From: an uncultured Prevotella sp.
Lineage (GTDB): Bacteria > Bacteroidota > Bacteroidia > Bacteroidales > Bacteroidaceae
NCBI GenBank assembly: GCA_945788545.1
Contig: CALZMK010000001.1
Span: 1-24,433, forward strand
Direction of reading: 5' to 3'
Length of the DNA: 24,433 bases
Part shown: positions 13,866-21,432 of the stretch, piece by piece
Position numbering within the stretch: the stretch's first letter is position 1
Layout of the letters: every line of letters begins with the position of its first letter
The notes under the pieces: model-generated
What the model was told of the DNA's origin: nothing
Database searches by the model: none
What the model saw: the letters and a program-made list of their open reading frames with translations, nothing else
Translations under genes and position numbers: made by a program

Positions 13866-14906
13866 ATGGATAAGACATTACATATCTTCAATCCCGGCCA
13901 CGACCTTGCCTTGGCTACCGATATTGATAATTTCACTCCCCCGCATGCAGCCCGTGCGCTGCGTGGGTCGCTCGACTATATCCCTGCCCTTTGGGCCAAG
14001 GATGGCGATGTGGTCCTTGTTGATGATGCCCCTCATGCCCGCCGAGCCTTCACCCGTGTGTCGCAGCAGGTGGCAAAGTATCGCCCCTGGCATGAGCCTG
14101 AGGTGGAGTTTGTCGAGGAGTGCGACCTGCATAACATTCATGTCGATAGTATTGACCCGTGGGGATGGGACAGGTCGTTGTCCTATTCTCTGCGTCGTCG
14201 TGGTGTGGATGAGAGATTGTTGCCGGATGCCGATACACTTCGCCAGGTGCGTGATGAGTCACACCGCCGCACTGCCAAGCAACTCCTTGGGCATGTGGGA
14301 ATATCCGAGGCTTTCGAGTGCTCCACCCTCAATGATATCCATGACCTTATATATAAATATAATAAGGTGGTGGCCAAGGCTCCTTGGAGCAGTAGTGGCA
14401 GGGGCATACGTTTTCTTAATGACACACTCGACGAGCATACCTTAGGATGGCTGCGCAACACAATTGCCCAACAGGGCAGTGTGATGGTGGAGCCATTATA
14501 TAATAAGGTGTTGGATTTCGGTATGGAATTTCAGCGCTGTGGGGATGGAACAGTGGCATATATGGGTCTGTCCTTGTTCCAAACCATTAATGGAGCATAT
14601 ACAGGCAATCTGCTTGCTACCGAGGCAGTTAAGCGTGAGATACTGTCGCAATATATTGACCTTGCCGATCTTGATACTTTCACTACTGCCGCATGCGAGT
14701 ATCTCGGTAGGCAGCTCACGTATGTCGGTCCCTTTGGCATCGACATGATGGCATTGGAAGGCAGGCGATTGGCCCTTGCCGAAATCAACCTGCGTCGCAC
14801 CATGGGACATGTCGCTCTCGCCATTTCTCCGCTCGACGACGACCTGCGTCGTGTGATGCATATAGAAACAGGAAATATCTACAAACTCAAAATACGAATG
14901 AAATGA
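13866..14906 (+). CDS. ATP-grasp-like protein of unknown substrate
   Basis: A 346-residue cytoplasmic protein with no signal peptide. The C-terminal two thirds show ATP-grasp features: VVAKAPWSSSGRG (168-180) with Lys171 and a Ser/Gly-rich loop over the phosphates, VMVEPLY with Glu209 at the adenine-side position, and GIDMMAL...LAEINLRRTMGH with Asp293, Glu306 and Asn308 matching the metal-binding D...E-x-N pattern. The N-terminus carries a distinctive signature, HIFNPGHDLALA, followed by FTPPHAARALR, which I recall from unnamed Bacteroidota homologues. ATP-grasp enzymes join a carboxylate to an amine or thiol through an acyl phosphate, but the substrate here cannot be told from sequence. Its stop overlaps the start of the PAP2 gene by four bases, so the two are translationally coupled. 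The gene is not part of a known pathway cluster. Confidence 0.82.
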   Translation: MDKTLHIFNPGHDLALATDIDNFTPPHAARALRGSLDYIPALWAKDGDVVLVDDAPHARRAFTRVSQQVAKYRPWHEPEVEFVEECDLHNIHVDSIDPWGWDRSLSYSLRRRGVDERLLPDADTLRQVRDESHRRTAKQLLGHVGISEAFECSTLNDIHDLIYKYNKVVAKAPWSSSGRGIRFLNDTLDEHTLGWLRNTIAQQGSVMVEPLYNKVLDFGMEFQRCGDGTVAYMGLSLFQTINGAYTGNLLATEAVKREILSQYIDLADLDTFTTAACEYLGRQLTYVGPFGIDMMALEGRRLALAEINLRRTMGHVALAISPLDDDLRRVMHIETGNIYKLKIRMK

Positions 14907-15439
14907 GAATCATTGTTTTATCATTATTAGTCGCCCTCTGTATGCCGATGAAGGCACAGAAGACATTTGTGGAGCGTAGCACCGATGTGCTCAGTGTCAC
15001 ACCGACATTGGCTGCTCTCACCGTATCAATCGTTGAGAACGACACGAAGGGAATGGCCGAACTCGGACTGAGTACAGCCGCCACATTGGTAGCCAACTAT
15101 GCCCTTGAGGCTTCCATCAAGAAGTCGCGCCCCGACGGCACAGGTAATCACTCCTTCCCGAGCACCCACACGGCGTTGGCCTTCGATGGAGCCTCCTATC
15201 TGATGAAGCGTTACGGATGGAAATGGGGCATACCAGCATACTTCGTCAGCACATACGTGGCATGGGGCAGGGTATATGCCGACAAGCACGACGTGTGGGA
15301 CGTACTTGGAGGCGCTGCCCTCGGAACAGCCGCCGCCCTTGTCTTCACCCACTCGCGCAATTCGGGAGTCTCGCTCTCCGTTTCTCCCTGTGTGATGGGC
15401 AATTCGGCCAAGGGCCTTCATGCCTCGATCACGTTCTGA
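14903..15439 (+). CDS. PAP2-family membrane phosphatase
   Basis: A 178-residue protein with an N-terminal signal peptide or anchor (MRIIVLSLLVALCMPMKAQ) and about four hydrophobic segments. Two of the three PAP2 signatures are intact: FPSTHT (85-90) with the catalytic-site His89, and GRVYADKHDVWD (122-133) with Arg123, His129 and Asp133. The first signature has SRPDG (Arg76-Pro77), but the Lys usually seven residues before that Arg is Glu69 here; Lys73 or Lys74 might compensate. Members dephosphorylate lipid phosphates such as undecaprenyl pyrophosphate, phosphatidylglycerol phosphate or lipid A at the outer face of the inner membrane; the substrate here is unknown. It overlaps the ATP-grasp gene (ATGA) and converges on the AddB-like gene; the 39-base gap between them shows no clear terminator. 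Confidence 0.88.
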   Translation: MRIIVLSLLVALCMPMKAQKTFVERSTDVLSVTPTLAALTVSIVENDTKGMAELGLSTAATLVANYALEASIKKSRPDGTGNHSFPSTHTALAFDGASYLMKRYGWKWGIPAYFVSTYVAWGRVYADKHDVWDVLGGAALGTAAALVFTHSRNSGVSLSVSPCVMGNSAKGLHASITF

Positions 15440-15478
15440 ATTTTTGGGGAGTTCAAGGAGTTAAAGACATATGTTTTA

Positions 15479-18115
15479 CTATGCCCCGCATAGGTTGCAG
15501 TAGGGGCAATGTGTGCATGCCGTCTTGTCGTCGGTGCATACGAATGGCAGTGCGGGATTGAATATCTCGGCTATCATGGAGTGCACTGTATGCTTAAACT
15601 CCTCACGGTATTTCGCCGCGTCGGTCACTTTCTCCTTCTCATACACAATTGTCGGGTCGAAGTCATCACCCGCCGAGTGTTGTATGTAGAGCAATGCCGG
15701 CGACACCTCCAGTTTGTCGGGATTCATCCTTGGCGACTCATCTACAAGCAGCGAGTAGATGAACGACTGGAGTATATATCCGTCGTTCTTCTTGTTGTTC
15801 TTTCCCGTCTTGTAGTCAATCACTCGTATTCTTCTTTTCCCGTCGGCACATGTCACGCAGTCCATTCTGTCGATACGTCCTCCGATGGTTGTTGATAGTT
15901 GCCCCTCGGCGGTCTCTACGCTTATATCCTTCATCACCTGGTTTTCCAATCCGAGGATGGTGAACGGGGCGAGTCGGCTGTCTATCTTCAACAGCTGTTT
16001 GATATAAGTGATGATCACACTTGCGTTGATAAGCTGAATACCGTTCACTGGGTGCATAATTTCATCCACCACACCCTTTATGTGTGCGTCTTTGGCCAAC
16101 AGTTGTTTCAGGGTCTGTGGCTCTATGGTCGTTGATTTGTATGCCTTTATGACGCGCTCGTATATAGTCTGCACGGCATTGTGGAATATGTTTCCGAATG
16201 TGGGAGCGTCAATCTTTCCGTCGTCGGTGTCGTCCTCCGGTTCGATTATCTCCGCCACATATCTGTAGTAGAATCTCTTCGGGCATTTTGAGTATATATT
16301 GAGCGAGCTCGGAGTGAACATCGGGGTGGTGCGCACGGGATTGAGCTTTTTGTCAAACCTCTTGTGCAGTCTTGCCATTACCTCTTCAGTTTTCTTCTCG
16401 TCTTGTCTTGCCATGTTGCCAGCCGCTTGTGGCAGTGTGAGAGTCACTCGGTTGATGTCCTGTCCGCTTTCCACCAGCATTTGCAGCATAAAGCGGCTCA
16501 TTTCTCCCGTTGATGTCACGTCGGCGGCATTGTTATATACGATGGTGATGTCCTCCGCCCTCTGCATCAGTCGGTAGAAATAGTAGGCATATATCGACAC
16601 CTTGTTGTCGATGGTCGTCAGTCCGTGGGCTTTGCGCACGTTATATGGTATGAATGACGTGTCGTTCACCCCCTTGGGCATGTTTCCCTCGTTGCATGAT
16701 AGCACCAGCAAGTGCTTGAAGTCGATATTGCGGGTTTCGAGCACACCCATAAACTGCACTCCCACAACCGGTTCGCCATGGAATGGAATACTCGTTGTTT
16801 TCACAATCTCGCCATAAAGTCTCATCAATGTTCGTCGGTCAACATTTAGGTCGCCATTATTCACCAGTTCAGATAATCTGTTGATGATGGTGTATGTGCG
16901 GAAGAGGGCCTCGGGGGTGAGCTGGTCATTATTTGCCTGAGAATCAGGGTTGTTTTCAGTGGCAGTTTGCCCCTGAGCCATCAGTTTCAGCATGGCGATG
17001 GCCCAATCCAGGAGTTGCTTGTTGGTATATTCCTCGGGATGTTGCTGGGCGATGTCTTCGAGTAGAGAAGCAAAATGTGTCTGTTGCAGAGGATAGCCTG
17101 TCGTAACGTTGATGTCGCTCACTTCCTCGGGGATTGAGTGTATTACGCTCTGCAGCAGTCCCTCGTCGCACATCACCACGGCGGTCTTTCTGCCATCGTC
17201 AATGCGTTTTCCCTCTTTTATCCATTGTCCTACGTATCTTGCCTGCACGTCCTCTGTTGTGGCCGATGCGAATGTGATATTCTTCGGTTTGGTGAAGTTG
17301 CGGTATATGTCGGCATTGTCGGTGTCGAGTTCGTTGGGGAAATAGGGCAGATATTGCTTGATATAGTGCCCAGCCTCGGTGGATATATAATATGCGTCGA
17401 AGTCCCAGTAGAACTTGGCTTTTCCCTCCTTTTGCAATTTTGAGAATAGCTGTTGCTCCACTCTCTGCAATACGTTGAATCCCACGAAGATATATCTGTC
17501 GAAGTCGAATTCCACATTATCGTCAGTCACCACTTTCCTGTACAACGCACCCTCATATGCGATGCCCTGTGCCTCAAGTCGCTCGTTATACAGGCGATAG
17601 ATGTCGTGGAATCGGCTCCACATCTTCATAAACCTCTGTTTGAGTTCGGTGGTCTTGTCCTCGCTGAAGTTGCTGAAGAAGAGTTTGAGTGTCTCCACCT
17701 GCTCAGGCGACAGATACGACACGTCGTCGAGTTCGTGCAGGTCGCGCAGGTTGCAGAACACCTTCGATGCGTCGGCCATGTTCTTGTCGATGTCGTCGAA
17801 GTCGGCCAGCATCACCTGTCCCCATCCGTAGAAGTGGTCGAGTGTCTCGTCGCTCTCTGTCACTTCTATATATGTCTTATACAAGTCGCATATTAACTTT
17901 ATCTGATCGCCCGTAATCAATTGTGTATGACGGCGAAACAGTTCGCTGATAGTGATATACGCCGGACTCCATATCGGTTTGCCTGCCAGTCTCACCAGAT
18001 GTTCGTTGAGAAACAGTGCTGCACGCTTGTTGGGGAACACCACGGCAGTGCGCGATAGGTTGGTGCCGTATTTCTGGATGATGTCTTCCGCCACGTATTC
18101 AAGGAATGTCTTCAT
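15479..18115 (-). CDS. addB: AddB-like Fe-S nuclease of a double-strand-break repair complex
   Basis: An 878-residue partner of the AddA-like protein. The C-terminal domain is a PD-(D/E)xK nuclease: RVIDYKTGK with Asp767 and Lys769. It carries the four-Cys iron-sulfur signature known from AddB and Cas4: Cys611 in SKCPKRFYYRYV, and Cys867, Cys870 and Cys876 in CTHCPYCNLC at the very end. The N-terminal part (AVVFPNKRAALFLNEHL) is helicase-like but lacks a GxGKT Walker A loop, so DNA unwinding is likely left to AddA. Upstream features such as FVGFNVLQRVEQQLF and LLVLSCNEGNMPKG are typical of the family. It starts 9 bases after the addA stop. Together they should resect broken DNA ends to prepare RecA loading. 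Bacteroidota members are diverged and are often annotated only as PD-(D/E)xK nuclease family protein. Confidence 0.88.
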   Translation of the reverse strand: MKTFLEYVAEDIIQKYGTNLSRTAVVFPNKRAALFLNEHLVRLAGKPIWSPAYITISELFRRHTQLITGDQIKLICDLYKTYIEVTESDETLDHFYGWGQVMLADFDDIDKNMADASKVFCNLRDLHELDDVSYLSPEQVETLKLFFSNFSEDKTTELKQRFMKMWSRFHDIYRLYNERLEAQGIAYEGALYRKVVTDDNVEFDFDRYIFVGFNVLQRVEQQLFSKLQKEGKAKFYWDFDAYYISTEAGHYIKQYLPYFPNELDTDNADIYRNFTKPKNITFASATTEDVQARYVGQWIKEGKRIDDGRKTAVVMCDEGLLQSVIHSIPEEVSDINVTTGYPLQQTHFASLLEDIAQQHPEEYTNKQLLDWAIAMLKLMAQGQTATENNPDSQANNDQLTPEALFRTYTIINRLSELVNNGDLNVDRRTLMRLYGEIVKTTSIPFHGEPVVGVQFMGVLETRNIDFKHLLVLSCNEGNMPKGVNDTSFIPYNVRKAHGLTTIDNKVSIYAYYFYRLMQRAEDITIVYNNAADVTSTGEMSRFMLQMLVESGQDINRVTLTLPQAAGNMARQDEKKTEEVMARLHKRFDKKLNPVRTTPMFTPSSLNIYSKCPKRFYYRYVAEIIEPEDDTDDGKIDAPTFGNIFHNAVQTIYERVIKAYKSTTIEPQTLKQLLAKDAHIKGVVDEIMHPVNGIQLINASVIITYIKQLLKIDSRLAPFTILGLENQVMKDISVETAEGQLSTTIGGRIDRMDCVTCADGKRRIRVIDYKTGKNNKKNDGYILQSFIYSLLVDESPRMNPDKLEVSPALLYIQHSAGDDFDPTIVYEKEKVTDAAKYREEFKHTVHSMIAEIFNPALPFVCTDDKTACTHCPYCNLCGA

Positions 18116-18124
18116 ATCTTTTTT

Positions 18125-21100
18125 TTATTTTACTTCTTCAATTTTGTTAGAATATACATACCACAGGTAGCCCGTCACATTCTTGTGACCCATCGACGTG
18201 AGGAGTTGCATATATCCCCTCACTTGGTCGTGATAGGATGCTTTGGGTTGTCCGAACTTAAAGTCTATTACGGTGATGGAGTCACCGTTCATTATTACTC
18301 TGTCGGGGCGTTGCTCCTCCACCTTGCCCGTGTCTGGATTCACGTATAGGATAGTGCACTCGTTGAAGAGTTGGTTGCCCTTGGCAAACCATTCCGCCAC
18401 CTTGGGGTGGGTGAGTCGCTTGCGCAGCATGTTGACGATGCGCTCCTTGTTGAATGTCTCGTCATATAGCAGTCCGTCCTGTTCGAGTTCGAGCAGTACT
18501 CCGTCCACATCTTCCGACGTGCGTATTGTCGAGAACACGTTGTGCAGGATGCAACCCAGTTTCAGGTATCCGTTGCTCTCCGAGTCATCCTCGCCCGAGA
18601 TGAATTCCTGACTCTTGTTGCTCTGCCTGAACTCCACCTTTGTGTCGTATTCCTCCACGTTCACTGTCACTGGCTTTGACGGCTGTTTGAGTACGTTCTC
18701 CGACCGTTCCTCCACCTTCGGTTTACTGATGTGCCTCTGTCCGAATCTGAATGTCAGAGTCACCTCTTTGTCTCCCTCGCCCTCGAGTTGTGCGCCTTCG
18801 AGGGTGTCAGCCACTTTGGGCAGTGTCTGTTCTATCAGTTTGGCTCTTCTCGACGCTGGCTGGTCTCTCTTGCTGATTATATACAGGTTATCCACAGCCC
18901 TTGTGAATGCCACGTAGAGCAGGTTGAGGTTATCCACCACGTTCTGACTCTTTTCGAGGTTGTAGTCGTCGGCATATATCGTCTTTTGCAAATCCTGTCG
19001 GTAATCCACTGCGAGGAATGGCAACTCGTTATACGGTTCCTCCTTGGGACTGCACCACAGCTGGTTGCCTCCAATCTCGTTGGGCCAGTCGCAGAATGGG
19101 ATGATGACATTGTCAAATTCCAGTCCCTTGCTCTTGTGTATGGATATGATGCGTATTCCGTCCTGCTCGCCCACACTGATGGTTTTTCTTGATATGGATG
19201 CGTTCCATTCGTTGATGAATCCTTCAATCTTGCCCGTACTGCTCGCCATGTAGTCGGCCAGATGGTCGTAGAATGCGCAAATATATGCCCCTTCGCCCTC
19301 AATCTTCGACAGTGAGAAGATGCGGTAGATGGCCTCCACCAGTTCGAATAGAGGCATTGCCGCCAATGTCTCTATGTTGGCTGTGTATTCAGCGGGTAGG
19401 AGCGAGGTCAGTTCCTCTCCAGAGAGTAGCAGTTCGTTGTCGCTCACTCCCGGTTGTGCCACTCCCTGTTGATATAGTTTGGCAAGTGTGGCAATGGTGA
19501 GTGTCTCGTCGGGGCGTGTGAGCAGGTATAGTGCGTTTACGATTATTCTCACCGCGATAGACGTGCTGAGCAGGAATGCCTCGTCGCTGATGAGCTTCAG
19601 GTCGGGACGCTCTGTTGCAAAGTAGCTTGCGATGTCCTTGATGTCATCGTTTCTTCTCACGAGTATGGCAATCCTGTTGAGTGGCACGCCGTCGGCTGTG
19701 AGGCTGTCGATATATCTCTCGATGGCAGCAAACATGTCGTCGTCTTCGCTCTCCTTGGGCAGCATCTCCACTATCACCTCGCCGTTGCCCTTGTTCTTGT
19801 CCTTGTATTTCTGCACAACGTCGGCGTATGCCGTTTTCAGTTGCTCAGCCATGTGTGGACAATATTCCTCCATCTCGCCACATTCAATGGCCGCGGCGGC
19901 AGTGAAGAAGTGGTTGTTGAATTCCACCACATTGCCTTGCGAGCGGTAGTTGGTGTCGAGAGTGGTGATGTGGATGGTTTCGTCGGGATTGGCAAATTCG
20001 CCCGTGATATTGTTGAGCAGTCGCCAGTCGCCCGATCTCCATCTGTATATGCTCTGCTTCACGTCGCCCACGATGAGGTTGGATGACTCCTGATGACTCA
20101 TGCACTCGTTGAGCAGCACCTTGAAGTTGGCCCATTGCACGGTGCTTGTGTCCTGGAACTCGTCGATCATGATATGTTCGAGTATCGAACCGATTTTTTC
20201 GAATATGAATGGCGAGTCGGTGTCCTCCACGAGTGAGTGTAGCAGTTGTTGCGTGTCGCTCAAGAGGAATCGTCCCGCCTCGTCGTTCAGTTCCCTCACC
20301 TTTCGCTCAATACTGCCCAAGAGTCTTAGTTCGTTGAGATGTTTCAGTGTGGTGATTGCCGAGAGGTATGCCCTGTAGTTGTGGTCAAAGTCATTGAGGG
20401 CGTTGTTGAGCAATGGCATGAGTTTTTCTCCTACTATGGTCATTATCCTTGCCCTGTCCTTATGTGCCTTTTTCACCCATTTCTCTGCGTCGAGAGCTGC
20501 ATCAGTGACAAGTTTGCCGATGGCTTTGTCCAATGCTTTCATGTCGCGCAGTTTGATGAAGAATCCGCACACACCGGTTTCTCCTCGCGAGAAGTCGCTG
20601 ACATCCAGTTCGTTGGCTTCGAGACAATTAAAGAACTCCTCCGCCGTTTTCTTGAATGCCTCCTTTGCCCCGTCTGCCTCTGCCTTGATATCCTTGATAT
20701 ATTGGCGGAAGAAATCAGGGTTGGCAGTCACCTCGGCAAGTTTCTTGCTCTCGGCCTTATAAAAGTCGCGGAAGATGGTGCGTCCGAATGCCTTGAGTGG
20801 AGTGATGACGTTCCATCCCTTGTCGTCCTTGATATTGTCGTCAATATAGTCGAGAATCCATTTCATCATATCGTCGTCCATTCTCAGCGACGCTATCAGT
20901 TCATCCACTGCCATGTCCTCCACCTCATAGTCGTTGAGTTCTATTTTCAGGTTGGCGGTGAGGTCGAGTTCACGTGCCAGGTTGCGCATCACGCGTTGGA
21001 AGAACGAGTCGATGGTCTCCACCTTGAAGTTGCTGTAGTGGTGGAGCAGCAGGTTGAGAGCCGTGGCAGCCCTTTTCCTTGCCTCCTTGGGGTCGATGGT

Positions 21101-21337
21101 CAGGGTGCGGCACACGGCGTTGAGATAGTCGTCCGAGTCGCCGAGTGCGTTTGCAATGCCATATAGTTGGCTCAGTATTCGCATTTTCATCTCCTCTGTA
21201 GCCTTATTGGTGAATGTCACCGCGAGGATATTGCGATAGCACTGCGGATTGTTAATCAGCAGTTTGATATATTCCGTGGCAAGGGTGAATGTCTTTCCGC
21301 TTCCCGCGCTTGCCTTATATACAGTCAATGCCCTCAT
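18125..21337 (-). CDS. addA: AddA-like UvrD-family helicase-nuclease
   Basis: A 1070-residue superfamily 1A helicase. Walker A is ASAGSGKT (9-16), motif Ia LAVTFTNKATEEM follows, motif II is MIDEFQDTS (from 390), motif III-like VGDVKQSIYRWRSGDW and motif IV-like TLDTNYRS come next, and motif V/VI regions are ISIHKSKGLEFDNVI and LLYVAFTRA. The C-terminal RecB-type nuclease domain contains EQRPDRVIMNGDSITVIDFKFG with Asp1025 and Lys1027, and the helix YHDQVRGYMQLL. Thus both motor and nuclease look intact. With the AddB-like gene directly after it, the pair resembles AddAB, which degrades and resects double-strand ends. The start is the ATG at 21337; the gap to the upstream DUF5686 gene is a repeat with no clear promoter, so readthrough from that gene is possible. 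Confidence 0.9.
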   Translation of the reverse strand: MRALTVYKASAGSGKTFTLATEYIKLLINNPQCYRNILAVTFTNKATEEMKMRILSQLYGIANALGDSDDYLNAVCRTLTIDPKEARKRAATALNLLLHHYSNFKVETIDSFFQRVMRNLARELDLTANLKIELNDYEVEDMAVDELIASLRMDDDMMKWILDYIDDNIKDDKGWNVITPLKAFGRTIFRDFYKAESKKLAEVTANPDFFRQYIKDIKAEADGAKEAFKKTAEEFFNCLEANELDVSDFSRGETGVCGFFIKLRDMKALDKAIGKLVTDAALDAEKWVKKAHKDRARIMTIVGEKLMPLLNNALNDFDHNYRAYLSAITTLKHLNELRLLGSIERKVRELNDEAGRFLLSDTQQLLHSLVEDTDSPFIFEKIGSILEHIMIDEFQDTSTVQWANFKVLLNECMSHQESSNLIVGDVKQSIYRWRSGDWRLLNNITGEFANPDETIHITTLDTNYRSQGNVVEFNNHFFTAAAAIECGEMEEYCPHMAEQLKTAYADVVQKYKDKNKGNGEVIVEMLPKESEDDDMFAAIERYIDSLTADGVPLNRIAILVRRNDDIKDIASYFATERPDLKLISDEAFLLSTSIAVRIIVNALYLLTRPDETLTIATLAKLYQQGVAQPGVSDNELLLSGEELTSLLPAEYTANIETLAAMPLFELVEAIYRIFSLSKIEGEGAYICAFYDHLADYMASSTGKIEGFINEWNASISRKTISVGEQDGIRIISIHKSKGLEFDNVIIPFCDWPNEIGGNQLWCSPKEEPYNELPFLAVDYRQDLQKTIYADDYNLEKSQNVVDNLNLLYVAFTRAVDNLYIISKRDQPASRRAKLIEQTLPKVADTLEGAQLEGEGDKEVTLTFRFGQRHISKPKVEERSENVLKQPSKPVTVNVEEYDTKVEFRQSNKSQEFISGEDDSESNGYLKLGCILHNVFSTIRTSEDVDGVLLELEQDGLLYDETFNKERIVNMLRKRLTHPKVAEWFAKGNQLFNECTILYVNPDTGKVEEQRPDRVIMNGDSITVIDFKFGQPKASYHDQVRGYMQLLTSMGHKNVTGYLWYVYSNKIEEVK

Positions 21338-21353
21338 ATCTTTAATCTAACTA

Positions 21354-21431
21354 TTTTAATTTCCTCAAAAGGAACTTTAATTTTTTAATCTTTTAATCTT
21401 TTAATTTCATCGAATTCCGTGAATTCGATGA
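21354..21431. repeat. Class 2 intergenic repeat after the DUF5686 gene
   Basis: On the minus strand, one base after the stop codon, TCATCGAATTC pairs perfectly with GAATTCGATGA (21407-21417 with 21421-21431, three-base loop). It is followed by AAATTAAA, ATTAAAAG-type units and GTTCCTTTTGAGGAA with its TTCCT/AGGAA hairpin. It has the same order of parts as the copy after dnaN, but the first hairpin differs in sequence. Confidence 0.85.
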
Positions 21432-21432
21432 C

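Noticed and set aside
15440..15478. Terminator between the converging PAP2 and AddB-like genes
   Set aside because: Only a short ACATATGT palindrome is seen, with no GC-rich stem; too weak to call.
20339..21166. Plus-strand open frame of 275 codons opposite the AddA-like gene
   Set aside because: Antisense shadow: the minus strand encodes conserved helicase sequence throughout and the plus frame has no recognisable features or promoter.
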